A DNA stretch of 64,000 nt. It comes from CAVQMB01 sp963713445. Lineage in GTDB: Bacteria > Pseudomonadota > Gammaproteobacteria > Competibacterales > Competibacteraceae. The stretch covers positions 186,001 through 250,000 of the forward strand of contig CAVQMB010000002.1 of assembly GCA_963713445.1 (NCBI GenBank), written 5' to 3'. The position numbers were made by a program, and so were the translations under genes. Positions 43,059-52,412 of this stretch are shown here, one piece after another (the first letter of the stretch is position 1; each line of letters begins with the position of its first letter). The notes below the pieces were generated by a model. The model was not told the origin of the DNA. It did no database searches and saw nothing but the letters and a program-made list of their open reading frames with translations.

Positions 43059-45410
43059 ATGCTCATGTTCCGGCGCCGCCAATACATCTTGTTTGGCCTG
43101 ATAGGTGGGCTGCTTCTGCTGCCAATGTCAGTGCAGGCCCTGGGGCTGGGGCCGCTGCAGTTGCATTCGGCCTTGGGCCAACGGCTTAAAGCCGATGTCG
43201 AATTACTCGATGTCCAGTCCGGTGATCTCGGCAACCTCAAGGTCCGCTTGTCAATTCGGTCGTTTCAGGACAGCGCCGATACCCAGGCTGGCAACTTCAG
43301 CTATCAGTTGGTAACCCGCAACGGCCAGCATTTTATCCGGCTGGTTTCGACTGTGCCGATCCGTGAGCCGATGCTGGACTTCCTGGTCGAGGTCCAGTGG
43401 CCGCAAGGTGAATTGAAACGCGAACTGGCGATTTTTCTCGATCCGCCCAAGAGCGTAGTGGATTCCTCGGTACGTCATGCTGTGACGCAACCGGCAGCGG
43501 CACGTCAGCAACCTGCGGCCGTGGCACACCACGATTCGGCCAGCAAGGTCAGGCATTACACCGTGCAACGCGGCGATACGTTGTGGGCCATTGCGCGCCG
43601 GTTCCGACAGTCTGGGGTTAGTACGCGGCAACTTATGGTGTCGATTCACAAAGCTAATCCTGACGCCTTTGGCAACAGACAGCTGAACAGCTTGTTGGCC
43701 GGGGCCAGCCTGCGAATTCCACTGGTCGGCGAAGGATCGCCAGTGGCGCGGGCGGCGCATCACGATCAGCCCAGTAGTTCGGGCCATGCCCGCGCCGAGG
43801 CGGCGGCCGTGCAGCCAGAGGTGCGTCTGTTGCCCGCGGACACAACAGCCATGGTGACGGCGGCGCTGCCGGGAGCGGGGACCACCCGGCAATCGAATGG
43901 TTATGTCCTCAATGTGGCTGCGCTGGGCAACCCGGGTGCCGGTTTCCGGGTGGCGCACGGTGAGGCCGGGCGCGAGATTTTGAGTGCCCGTGGGCTGGCG
44001 CCGACGAAACGCAGCGGTCAGTCGCAGCTCGGCGTCGCAGGAACGCCCGCGATGCCCCAGGTCGCCGGCGGCGACGACAGTGTCAAGTCAGCGGAAACCA
44101 GACCGGTTGCGACGACGGCGCCTGATCTGGAGGCCATGGCCGCGACCACCTCGAAGCCGGATACAGACCGGGTGACCAAGCAGCCTCCGGCGCCGTCGGC
44201 GGCATCCCCTATGTCGTCCCGGCAGGCGACGCGAGATCAGGCTCATGCTGCGGCGCCGTCGCCGCTGACGCTGCACCTCGCTGATCGGCCGGCTGCCGGG
44301 AGGGGGCTGGATCTGGTCGGGCTACTGATCGGTTTTCAGAATGATCCCGTGGCAACGCTGCGGCTGTTATGGCTGCAGCCCTTGGTGTTACAGGCGACTG
44401 GCGGGTTGCTGGCCTTGCTGTTGCTGATGCTGGTGATACTGCATCGCCGCCGCCTGGTCCGGGACCGTGCTGCGCAGGAGCGGCTGACACAGCTGATGGC
44501 GGGCGATGACGCAGCGTCCGCTGGCCGCGAAAGTTTGCGGGTCAGCTTACCCCCGAGTCCGGCCGCGGTGCGCAGCAGTCGTCTTGAGCGGGTCGATTTC
44601 CTGTTGGCCGCCGGCAGTTTCCGCGAAGCGGAAAACCTGGTGCGATTGGCTCTGGCGGAGGACCCCGGCAATCCCGATCTGGGTGTCAAACTGTTGACGG
44701 TCTATTATCGCGCTGGCGACCGGGAACGGTTTGCGCGCATCGCTAGCGTTCTGCACGACCGCCTGCACGGCGATCGGGCCAACCGGCACTGGCAGCTGGT
44801 GCGTCAGATGGGTGAAACGCTGTGCCCGGATAATCCATTGTTTGGCAGCGCTGACAATGCGGTCACCGCGCCGATCGAGCCGCCTGCGGCCGTGGATTCT
44901 GCGCAGCCGGCACCGTCACCAAGTGCTGCAGCAAGTGATGCGGGGACAGTGCCGGCCAAACCAGTAACCAAGGCTGAGGTGATCGATTTCCCGGTCAATC
45001 CGCCGGAGCCGGCGGCCGCTTCGCGCGGCGCCGGTGGCGGTAATGCCGTGCCCCCAAAGCACGACGATACGGAGTTGTTGCAGCGCTTGCGTGATCTGCA
45101 CGGGTTGGGCGACGATATCGGGACCGAACCCGATCAGGCAGTGGTGGATCCGCCGGAAGGTGCTGAGCGAGCCGGCAATCCGGCGACACTCGATTCGGAA
45201 CAGTTCCGTTATTTGATGCGGAAGAATTCCGAGGCATTGCAGCAGACGATGGGGCTGAGTGAAGCGACGGCGCTAAAGCTGGAACTGGCACGCGCGTCGC
45301 TCGACATGCGAGATCCCATCAGGGCTCGGCAGCTGCTGGAGGAGGTGCTGGCGAACGGTCCACAGCCGCAGCAGGAGCGCGCCCGGCAGTTGCTGCGTCG
45401 GCTGCAGTAG
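43059..45410 (+). CDS. fimV: FimV, pilus-associated inner-membrane hub protein
   Basis: A 783-residue protein with a signal peptide to about residue 27 (MSVQA|LGLG), the FimV N-terminal domain, a LysM peptidoglycan-binding domain (about 165-222, HYTVQRGDTLWAIARRF), a long Ala/Pro/Thr-rich linker, one membrane helix (about 438-462) and a cytoplasmic part with TPR-like helices and the conserved FimV C-terminal segment. FimV organises type IV pilus assembly and polarity in pseudomonads. It follows asd as in Pseudomonas, but truA does not follow here. A second ATG lies two codons in. Confidence 0.92.
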   Translation: MLMFRRRQYILFGLIGGLLLLPMSVQALGLGPLQLHSALGQRLKADVELLDVQSGDLGNLKVRLSIRSFQDSADTQAGNFSYQLVTRNGQHFIRLVSTVPIREPMLDFLVEVQWPQGELKRELAIFLDPPKSVVDSSVRHAVTQPAAARQQPAAVAHHDSASKVRHYTVQRGDTLWAIARRFRQSGVSTRQLMVSIHKANPDAFGNRQLNSLLAGASLRIPLVGEGSPVARAAHHDQPSSSGHARAEAAAVQPEVRLLPADTTAMVTAALPGAGTTRQSNGYVLNVAALGNPGAGFRVAHGEAGREILSARGLAPTKRSGQSQLGVAGTPAMPQVAGGDDSVKSAETRPVATTAPDLEAMAATTSKPDTDRVTKQPPAPSAASPMSSRQATRDQAHAAAPSPLTLHLADRPAAGRGLDLVGLLIGFQNDPVATLRLLWLQPLVLQATGGLLALLLLMLVILHRRRLVRDRAAQERLTQLMAGDDAASAGRESLRVSLPPSPAAVRSSRLERVDFLLAAGSFREAENLVRLALAEDPGNPDLGVKLLTVYYRAGDRERFARIASVLHDRLHGDRANRHWQLVRQMGETLCPDNPLFGSADNAVTAPIEPPAAVDSAQPAPSPSAAASDAGTVPAKPVTKAEVIDFPVNPPEPAAASRGAGGGNAVPPKHDDTELLQRLRDLHGLGDDIGTEPDQAVVDPPEGAERAGNPATLDSEQFRYLMRKNSEALQQTMGLSEATALKLELARASLDMRDPIRARQLLEEVLANGPQPQQERARQLLRRLQ

Positions 45411-45577
45411 GCGTTGCGCCCGCGCAGCCGTTGTTATCAAAGGCAGATCTCCGGTCGCTGGGTGTGTGGTGGGCTAATAAAGGACGTAAACGTTGCGTGC
45501 TTCAGGGAAATCATTAGGATTATAGGATTAGTAGCCGGCGGCAATCTTGCGATGAGTCAGACGCTAAGTCAGGATGG

Positions 45578-46111
45578 ATGAATCCGATGGTTGATAGCCA
45601 GCATGTCGATAACTCCGTGTATCGCATCGTGCTGCGGCCTAATCAGTCGCTGTCGTGGCGTGCGGCCTGTTACTTCTGGTTGAGCATGGTGGTGGTTTGC
45701 GGCGGTATCGCTACGGGTTTGACCGTGCTCGGGTTCTGGCCGGTGTTGCCATTCGCTGGTCTGGAGCTGGGCGCTTTGGCGGTGGTGTTATACGTGGTGG
45801 CTTGGCGTAGCGAGTGGCGCGAAGTGATCGCGGTGACTGACGATGCCATTCAGATCGAACGGGGGCATCGTCGTCCCGAGCAGTGTTGGACACTAGCCAA
45901 AACATGGGCGCGTGTGATTCTGGAGCGCTGTCCGAAACAGTGGTATCCTAGCCGACTGCTGATTCGCTCGCATGGCCATTCCGTCGAGGTTGGCGGTTTC
46001 CTTAACGAAGACGAGCGGCGGCAAGTGGCCGACGAACTGGTCAGGCGCCTGGCGGCATTCAAACCCGCCGACCGGGTGCCGGCCAATCGGTATGAACATA
46101 ACAATCCCTGA
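45578..46111 (+). CDS. DUF2244-type membrane protein upstream of coxB
   Basis: A 177-residue protein with two membrane helices (about residues 27-47 and 51-71, around the AACYFWLSMVVVCG and PFAGLELGALAVVLYVVAW stretches) and a soluble C-terminal domain. The pattern NQSLSWRA, then FWPVLPFAGLELG, matches the DUF2244 family, often next to cytochrome oxidase genes. Function is unknown; a role in oxidase assembly is inferred from position only. It starts after AGGATGG and ends 41 bases before coxB. Confidence 0.85.
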   Translation: MNPMVDSQHVDNSVYRIVLRPNQSLSWRAACYFWLSMVVVCGGIATGLTVLGFWPVLPFAGLELGALAVVLYVVAWRSEWREVIAVTDDAIQIERGHRRPEQCWTLAKTWARVILERCPKQWYPSRLLIRSHGHSVEVGGFLNEDERRQVADELVRRLAAFKPADRVPANRYEHNNP

Positions 46112-46152
46112 GTAAACTCGAGCCAAGCATCCTGATGAGGAGAAAGCACTGC

Positions 46153-47145
46153 ATGCACGCTAAGCTCCTGGCGCGTTTGCGCACCCTGGTGACCGGCGCC
46201 GGTTTGTTGCTGTGGAGTGCCGCGGCGATGGCGGGCTGGTCGGATCTGAATATGCCGCGTGGGGCTTCGCCCTACAGCCACCGCGTCTATGATCTACACA
46301 TGATGGCCTTCTGGGTTTGTGTGGCGATCGGGATCGGTGTATTCGGTGTCATGTTTTATTCGATGTACTATCACCGTAAGTCGCGCGGCGCGGTTCCAGC
46401 GAAGTTCCATGAAAGCACCACTGTTGAGCTCATCTGGACCATCGTTCCGGTCCTGATTCTGGTTGGCATGGCCATTCCTGCAACCAAGACCTTAGTGGCC
46501 ATGGCCGATACCGCTAACAGCAAGTTGACAGTCCGGGTGACCGGCTATCAATGGAAATGGCACTATGCCTACCCGCAGGACAATATTGCGTTCTTCAGTA
46601 CGTTATCGACGCCAACGGCTGAGATCTACAACCTGAAGAAGAAAGATCCGAACTATCTTCTCGAGGTGGATCATCCGCTGGTGGTGCCGGTCAAGACTAA
46701 GATTCTTTTTCAGATTACCGGTGCCGACGTGATTCACTCGTGGTGGGTGCCAGCACTCGGTTGGAAGCGCGACGCCATCCCGGGCTACGTGAACGAGACA
46801 TGGACCTACATCGACAAACCAGGGATCTATCGCGGTCAATGTGCCGAGCTTTGCGGCCGCGGGCATGCGTTCATGCCGATCGTGGTTAAAGCGGTGACCC
46901 GGGGCGAGTTCAAACAATGGGTGGCAAAAATGCAGGGCGGCCAAGGCAACCAGTCCAAAGCCACCGCTAGTGCGGCCCCGGCGGCCGCCGGACAGCAGGC
47001 GGTGAAACGCGATAGCGTGGCGCGCGCGGCCCACTCATCATTGGCCGGCACGGAAGTCGCTGCAGCGAGCGTTATCCGGAGCACGCCCGCGGGTGGGCAG
47101 ACGGCAACCACTACGCAGTCCGGTTCGACCGGCGCTTTGCATTAA
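46153..47145 (+). CDS. coxB: Cytochrome c oxidase subunit II
   Basis: A 330-residue subunit with a signal peptide (ending near AAMAG), two membrane helices and a periplasmic CuA domain. The CuA ligands are His195, Cys230, Cys234, His238 and Met241 (QCAELCGRGHAFM), and the aromatic VTGYQWKWHY patch that takes electrons from cytochrome c is present. The Ala/Ser-rich tail carries no heme motif, so no cytochrome is fused. GAGGAGA precedes the ATG at 46153; an ATG at 46135 is less well placed. Confidence 0.96.
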   Translation: MHAKLLARLRTLVTGAGLLLWSAAAMAGWSDLNMPRGASPYSHRVYDLHMMAFWVCVAIGIGVFGVMFYSMYYHRKSRGAVPAKFHESTTVELIWTIVPVLILVGMAIPATKTLVAMADTANSKLTVRVTGYQWKWHYAYPQDNIAFFSTLSTPTAEIYNLKKKDPNYLLEVDHPLVVPVKTKILFQITGADVIHSWWVPALGWKRDAIPGYVNETWTYIDKPGIYRGQCAELCGRGHAFMPIVVKAVTRGEFKQWVAKMQGGQGNQSKATASAAPAAAGQQAVKRDSVARAAHSSLAGTEVAAASVIRSTPAGGQTATTTQSGSTGALH

Positions 47146-47163
47146 TTGCGGAGGGTATTGTTC

Positions 47164-48759
47164 ATGGCTTCAGTTAGTCACGTTCACGAAGAACACCATC
47201 ACGGACCGGCACCTGGTTTGATGCGTTGGGTTACAACGACCAATCATAAGGATATCGGTACGCTGTATCTGCTGTTCTCACTGCTGATGTTCTTTGTTGG
47301 CGGCGCCATGGCAATGGTTATCCGGGGTGAGCTGTTTGAACCCGGTATCCAGCTGGTCGATCCGTATTTCTTCAACCAAATGACCACAATGCACGGCCTG
47401 ATCATGATTTTCGGTGCGATCATGCCGGCCTTCGTCGGTCTGGCCAATTGGATGATCCCCATCATGATCGGGGCACCCGACATGGCCTTGCCGCGAATGA
47501 ACAACTGGTCATTCTGGATCCTGCCGTTCGCCTTCACGCTATTGCTGTCCACGCTGTTCATGCCGGGTGGCGCGCCCGCCGGTGGCTGGACCATGTACCC
47601 GCCGCTGGTGCTGCAGACCGGTATGGCGTTTCCGTTTCTGATCTTCTCGGTCCATCTGATGGGGATTTCCTCCATCATGGGCGCGATCAATATCATCGCG
47701 ACCGTTTTGAACCTGCGTGCACCAGGCATGACACTGATGCGCATGCCGCTGTTCGTCTGGACCTGGCTGATCACCGCTTATCTGCTGATCGCGGTGATGC
47801 CGGTACTGGCGGGCGCTGTGACGATGCTGCTGACTGACAAGTTCTTCGGTACCAGCTTCTTTAATGCCGCCGGCGGCGGTGACCCCGTTCTGTTCCAGCA
47901 TGTGTTCTGGTTCTTCGGTCATCCGGAGGTCTACATCATGATCCTGCCGGCCTTCGGGATCATTTCGCAGATCATTCCGACCTTCGCCCGCAAGCCGCTG
48001 TTTGGCTACAGTTCGATGGTCTATGCAACGGCCTCAATCGCCTTCCTGTCATTCATCGTCTGGGCGCATCACATGTTCACTGTGGGCATGCCGCTGGCGG
48101 CCGAGCTGTTCTTCATGTTTTCGACCATGTTGATCGCCGTGCCGACTGGGGTGAAGGTGTTCAACTGGGTTGCCACCATGTGGCGCGGATCGATGACCTT
48201 CGAAACCCCGATGCTGTTCGCGATTGCATTTGTTGTGCTGTTCACGATTGGTGGCTTTTCCGGCTTGATGCTGGCACTGGCACCGTCGGACATGCAGTAT
48301 CAGGACACCTATTTCGTGGTGGCGCACTTCCATTATGTGCTGGTTACGGGTGCCGCGTTCGCGATCATGGGCGGCGTTTACTACTGGCTGCCCAAGTGGA
48401 CCGGCCACATGTACGACGAGAAGCTGGCCAAGTGGCATTTCTGGCTGTCCGTGATCTCGGTGAACGTGCTCTACTTCCCTCAGCATTTCCTGGGGCTGGC
48501 CGGTATGCCGCGTCGTATTCCGGACTATGCGTTGCAGTTTACTGACTGGAATATGGTGTCCTCGATCGGTGGTTTCGCCTTTGGCCTGTCACAGTTATTG
48601 CTGGTGTACCTGGTATTCAAAACCATCCGCGGCGGCGCGAAGGCCACGGATCGCGTTTGGGAAGGTGCGCACGGACTGGAGTGGACCTTGTCCTCTCCAC
48701 CGCCGTACCACAGCTTTGTGACACCCCCCCAGGTTACTGATGCCGAGGCTCATACCTGA
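47164..48759 (+). CDS. coxA: Cytochrome c oxidase subunit I (aa3 type)
   Basis: A 531-residue heme-copper oxidase subunit with twelve predicted helices. Low-spin heme a ligands are His77 (MTTMHGLIM) and His390, high-spin heme a3 His388 (VAHFHYVL), CuB ligands His253, His302 and His303, and Tyr257 is the cross-linked tyrosine in GHPEVY; the glutamate there marks an A1-type enzyme. GGAGGG precedes the ATG at 47164. It forms the aa3 oxidase with coxB and coxC. Confidence 0.98.
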   Translation: MASVSHVHEEHHHGPAPGLMRWVTTTNHKDIGTLYLLFSLLMFFVGGAMAMVIRGELFEPGIQLVDPYFFNQMTTMHGLIMIFGAIMPAFVGLANWMIPIMIGAPDMALPRMNNWSFWILPFAFTLLLSTLFMPGGAPAGGWTMYPPLVLQTGMAFPFLIFSVHLMGISSIMGAINIIATVLNLRAPGMTLMRMPLFVWTWLITAYLLIAVMPVLAGAVTMLLTDKFFGTSFFNAAGGGDPVLFQHVFWFFGHPEVYIMILPAFGIISQIIPTFARKPLFGYSSMVYATASIAFLSFIVWAHHMFTVGMPLAAELFFMFSTMLIAVPTGVKVFNWVATMWRGSMTFETPMLFAIAFVVLFTIGGFSGLMLALAPSDMQYQDTYFVVAHFHYVLVTGAAFAIMGGVYYWLPKWTGHMYDEKLAKWHFWLSVISVNVLYFPQHFLGLAGMPRRIPDYALQFTDWNMVSSIGGFAFGLSQLLLVYLVFKTIRGGAKATDRVWEGAHGLEWTLSSPPPYHSFVTPPQVTDAEAHT

Positions 48760-48777
48760 GAACGGTCGCGGCTGCTG

Positions 48778-48817
48778 CGGTCATCCCACCGGACCCATGT
48801 GGCAGGTGGGATGACCG
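48778..48817 (+). repeat. Perfect 13-bp hairpin between coxA and coxC
   Basis: CGGTCATCCCACC (48778-48790) pairs without mismatch with 48805-48817 around a 14-base loop. No T run follows. It could stabilise the coxBA message or partly stop transcription before coxC. ctaG, commonly placed here, is absent. Confidence 0.8.
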
Positions 48818-48868
48818 TGCTGGAGCAATAACTATTTCAACGAGAGAGCACAGAGAGACACGCGCGTT

Positions 48869-49739
48869 ATGAGCAGTCAGGCAAACAGCGGGTATTATGT
48901 GCCCCATGGCACCCACTGGCCGATCGTCGGCTCAATCGGCCTGTTCCTGACCATGATGGGCTTCGCCAATCTGCTAAATGGTCACTGGAACGCGTCGGTC
49001 ATGCTGATCGGTATGGCCGTTGTCATCGTCATGATGTTCGGCTGGTTCGGCACCGTCATCCGTGAGAGCCGGCAGGGTTACTACAACACCCAGGTCGATA
49101 CCTCGTTTCGCTGGGGAATGGGCTGGTTCATATTCTCCGAGGTGATGTTCTTCGCGGCCTTCTTCGGTGCGCTATTCTATGCCCGCGAGTTAGCCGGTAC
49201 CCTGGCTGGCGGGTATGGGTACCAAATTCCCCACCCACGAATTGCTGTGGCCGCACTTCGAATTCAGTTGGCCGAGCAACGGTCCGGCTCACATCGGTGG
49301 CGAGTTCGAGCCGATGAGTGCCTGGTGGATCCCGACTTTCAACACGCTGGTGCTGCTGACCAGCGGTGCTACGCTGACCTGGGCCCACTGGGGGTTGCTG
49401 AAGGAAAATCGCCGACAGCTGATTATCGGCGTGGCGCTCACCGTTGCACTCGGGTTCCTGTTCGTTTTTATGCAGGCTCACGAATATATTGAGGCCTACA
49501 CCAAGCTGAACATGAAGCTGGATACTGGAATTTACGGCGCCACGTTCTTCATGCTCACCGGTTTTCATGGCATGCATGTGATCATCGGGGCTACCATGTT
49601 GACCGTGCTGTTGGTCCGATGCATTCGCGGCCACTTCTCCCCGCAGCATCATTTTGCCTTCGAAGCAATCAGCTGGTACTGGCACTTCGTCGACGTGGTG
49701 TGGCTGGGTTTGTATATCTTTGTCTATGTCTTGGCTTAG
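48869..49739 (+). pseudogene. coxC: Cytochrome c oxidase subunit III with one frameshift
   Basis: The first frame gives the N-terminal helices (YYVPHGTHWPIVGSIGLFLT, then GWFIFSEVMFFAAFFGALFY and ARELA). From about 49196 the frame must change by one base to continue PWLAGMGTKFPTHELLWPHF and the remaining helices to VDVVWLGLYIFVYVLA. One extra G in the GCCGGTACC stretch explains it; without it the product is 289 residues, normal for subunit III. All other conserved parts are intact, so a sequencing error is plausible. Confidence 0.9.
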
Positions 49740-49763
49740 CGCAGCGTTCGAGGTCTGCTGGCG

Positions 49764-49790
49764 CGTCCCCCATGGTTTTACCGGGGGGCG
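49764..49790. terminator. Possible bidirectional terminator between coxC and DUF2909 gene
   Basis: CGTCCCCC (49764-49771) pairs with GGGGGGCG (49783-49790), one pair being T-G, around an 11-base loop containing TTTT. It covers the end of the minus-strand gene and follows coxC, so it could end both transcripts. Confidence 0.4.
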
Positions 49791-49981
49791 AGCCAGCCGA
49801 GTCGCGCGGCGACTACGATGAACAACAGCAGGGCGATTGACAGAGAAATGCGTACGGTAAGTGCGCGCGCCAGTTTTTGGCGGTCTTTTTCGGTTCCGCG
49901 CATCAGGTGAAACAGTGCTGAGCCAAGACTCAGCACAATCACCAGTAAAACCGTTATAATGAACAGCTTAACCAGGGGCAT
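49778..49981 (-). CDS. Small two-helix membrane protein (DUF2909 type)
   Basis: A 67-residue protein with two hydrophobic helices (about residues 4-24 and 45-63) separated by a basic, charged turn (MRGTEKDRQKLARALTVR). Its pattern and its place next to SURF1 and coxC match the DUF2909 twin-transmembrane family found with aa3 oxidases. Its function is unknown. It is antisense to the rest of the cluster, and its start faces the SURF1 start. Confidence 0.82.
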   Translation of the reverse strand: MPLVKLFIITVLLVIVLSLGSALFHLMRGTEKDRQKLARALTVRISLSIALLLFIVVAARLGWLAPR

Positions 49982-50037
49982 GGCCTTCTCGTTGCCAGCT
50001 AAAAGCGCTAAGTATACCGGATACCCTAGCTGAAACC

Positions 50038-50784
50038 ATGCCAGCCTTGTCCTATCTGGCCGGGCGCCGTTTCAGGCCGCGCCTGGTTCCTACGCTTGCC
50101 ACGCTATTTTTTCTGCCGCTGCTGATCGGGCTGGGTATATGGCAGATTCATCGGGCGCAGTACAAGTGGCATCTGCAGGCGGCGTTCGCCGAGCGCGTCA
50201 AACAGACACCTGCCGCGCTGACGGCGGTGGACCCGACGGCTTCCGGCAGCCGTTACCGCCCGGTCCGGGTCAGCGGTCGCTACGATGCTGACCATGAACT
50301 GCTGCTGGACAACCAGTTTGACGGTGACCGGCTCGGCTATCATGTTTACACGCCGCTGCGCCTGAGCGCATCAAACCGGGAGATACTCATCAATCGGGGC
50401 TGGGTTCCGCGTGGTGACAATCGCGATATATTGCCGAAGCTAACCGTGCCGACGGGTAACGTGACGCTGACCGGCCTGTTAGCGCAACCCAATAACCCCG
50501 GCCTGCATTTGGGTGATTCTCTGGCTCAGCCGGGCTGGCCCAAAATCGTCCCGTATATTGATTATCATGTTCTCGACACAGCGCTAGATATGCAATTGGT
50601 TCCGGCGGTGGTGCTGCTTGATCCCAGCGCAAAAGGAGGGTATGCGCGCGACTGGAAGCCCACATTTGGTGGTTTTGGTCCCATGCGCCATATTGGCTAT
50701 GCGCTGCAGTGGTTCGCCCTCGCCATCGTGCTGGTAGTCCTTTTCATCAGCCTCAACTTGCGACCTGCTGACTCCCCAGACTGA
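50038..50784 (+). CDS. SURF1 family cytochrome oxidase assembly protein
   Basis: A 248-residue protein with a membrane helix at each end (about 18-36 and 221-241) and a periplasmic domain. Family marks are LGIWQIHRAQYKWHLQ, VSGRYD, LLDNQ, REILINRGWVPRG and the C-terminal HIGYALQWFALA. SURF1 helps insert heme a into subunit I. It starts the ctaA-ctaB assembly group and is two bases upstream of the SCO-like gene. Confidence 0.93.
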   Translation: MPALSYLAGRRFRPRLVPTLATLFFLPLLIGLGIWQIHRAQYKWHLQAAFAERVKQTPAALTAVDPTASGSRYRPVRVSGRYDADHELLLDNQFDGDRLGYHVYTPLRLSASNREILINRGWVPRGDNRDILPKLTVPTGNVTLTGLLAQPNNPGLHLGDSLAQPGWPKIVPYIDYHVLDTALDMQLVPAVVLLDPSAKGGYARDWKPTFGGFGPMRHIGYALQWFALAIVLVVLFISLNLRPADSPD

Positions 50785-50786
50785 CC

Positions 50787-51395
50787 ATGGCTTCGATACA
50801 TTGTGTGGATCCTGTTAATCGCGGGCGCGTGTTGCTCGTGCTGATCATGGCGCTGTTCCTGCTGCCGTTGATTGGCGCCGGGCTGCTCATCGGGCATTGG
50901 CGACCGGCCGGCTCCGTGCATCACGGGCAGCTGCTGAACCCGGCCCGACCGCTGCCGAATCTGCGGATGACTACCCTGAAGGGCCAGCCGTTGACCCTGA
51001 CGGCCTTGCATGGGCACTGGCAACTGGCCTATCTCGGCGGCGCCGGGTCGTGTCCGGTCGACTGCCGTAACCGGCTTAATTATCTGAGCCAGATACGGAT
51101 TGCGCTGGGCAGGGACATGCCACGGGTGCAGACCCTGTTGCTGCTCGCTCAACCGCCGGAAAGCGGGCTGCGGCGCTGGCTGAGCCGGACCGGTATTGTC
51201 ACTCACGCGGTGGTGACGGATGCCGCTACTCGGGCGGCCTTCACCAATGAATTCCCGGCTATCCCCACAACCCAGCCAGCCGTGTACTTGATCGACCCGC
51301 TGGGTAATCTGGTCATGCGTTACGGTCCGCAGGTGGCTCCCAATGGCATACTCCTGGATCTGCGACGCCTGTTGAAATACTCAGAGATCGGTTGA
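50787..51395 (+). CDS. SCO-like thioredoxin-fold protein of the oxidase cluster
   Basis: A 202-residue protein anchored by one helix (about residues 14-36) with a periplasmic thioredoxin-like domain. Cys89 and Cys93 form a CPVDC site, the C-x3-C copper-binding spacing of SCO proteins, and AVYLIDPLGNLVMRYG resembles the SCO C-terminal strand. A role in loading CuA of CoxB is inferred. The histidine that SCO proteins use as third ligand is not obvious. It lies between SURF1 and ctaA, where pseudomonads have a similar gene. Confidence 0.75.
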   Translation: MASIHCVDPVNRGRVLLVLIMALFLLPLIGAGLLIGHWRPAGSVHHGQLLNPARPLPNLRMTTLKGQPLTLTALHGHWQLAYLGGAGSCPVDCRNRLNYLSQIRIALGRDMPRVQTLLLLAQPPESGLRRWLSRTGIVTHAVVTDAATRAAFTNEFPAIPTTQPAVYLIDPLGNLVMRYGPQVAPNGILLDLRRLLKYSEIG

Positions 51396-51398
51396 TAG

Positions 51399-52412
51399 AT
51401 GGCTGATACCCCTGTTTTCCGCCGCCTTGCGCTGGTGGCTACGGTCCTGACACTCTGTGTCGTGGTGCTGGGTGCCTATGTGCGCCTGTCTGATGCCGGA
51501 CTCGGCTGTCCCGACTGGCCCGGTTGCTACGGCCATTTGGATGTGCCGGAAAGCCATAGCCAGATCAACGCTGCCAACCAGGCCTTTCCGCACCGCCCCG
51601 TGCAGCCTGCCAAAGCCTGGAAGGAGATGATCCATCGCTATTTTGCTGGCACTCTGGGGCTGTTGATCCTGGCGCTGGCTTGGCTGGCCTGGCGCAACCG
51701 GCGTGACCCGGACCAACAGCGGGTGTTGCCGTGGGTGCTGGTGGTGCTGGTCGTCTTCCAGGCGCTGCTCGGGCGCTGGACGGTGACCCTGCAACTCAAA
51801 CCGGCGATCGTCATGAGTCATCTGCTAGGTGGTCTGACCACGCTGGCACTGTTGTGGTGGGTGACCCTGCGTCAGGGCCGCTATTGGCAACGACCGTTGA
51901 CGGCGCCTGAGTTGCGTTTGCGCAGCTGGGCCCTGTTAGGACTGGTTATCCTCGTGGTGCAGGTGGCTCTGGGCGGCTGGACCAGCGCTAACTATGCCGC
52001 ACTGGCCTGCGGTGCCGATTTTCCGACCTGTCAGACCCAGTGGTGGCCGCATATGAATTTCCATGCCGGTTTTACTCTGTGGCACCACCAAGATATCGAT
52101 TATCAATACGGGGTTCTCAACAACCCGGCTCGGGTGGCGATCCAGATGGTGCATCGCTTGGGCGCTCTAGTGGTGTTGCTGTATATTGGGACGCTATCCT
52201 GGCAGGTGGTACGTCGGGCGACCCATGTTACCCTGCGCGTTGTGGGTGGCGTTCTGGCGCTGCTACTCGTCGTGCAGATCGGTCTCGGCATTAGTAACGT
52301 GGTGTATTCACTGCCCCTGCCGGTGGCGGTGGCCCATAACGGTGTGGCGGCCTTACTGCTTCTCAGCATGGTAACGCTCAATCACGTTCTGCGTCCCAGA
52401 GAGAGCGGATGA
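51399..52412 (+). CDS. ctaA: Heme A synthase (CtaA/COX15)
   Basis: A 337-residue, eight-helix membrane protein that oxidises heme O to heme A. The first helix leads into GAYVRLSDAGLGCPDWPGCY with the conserved cysteine pair (Cys37, Cys43), and heme-ligand histidines lie in EMIHRY, VMSHLLGG, MVHRLGA and VAHNGVAAL. It overlaps ctaB by four bases, coupling the two heme A steps. Confidence 0.96.
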   Translation: MADTPVFRRLALVATVLTLCVVVLGAYVRLSDAGLGCPDWPGCYGHLDVPESHSQINAANQAFPHRPVQPAKAWKEMIHRYFAGTLGLLILALAWLAWRNRRDPDQQRVLPWVLVVLVVFQALLGRWTVTLQLKPAIVMSHLLGGLTTLALLWWVTLRQGRYWQRPLTAPELRLRSWALLGLVILVVQVALGGWTSANYAALACGADFPTCQTQWWPHMNFHAGFTLWHHQDIDYQYGVLNNPARVAIQMVHRLGALVVLLYIGTLSWQVVRRATHVTLRVVGGVLALLLVVQIGLGISNVVYSLPLPVAVAHNGVAALLLLSMVTLNHVLRPRESG

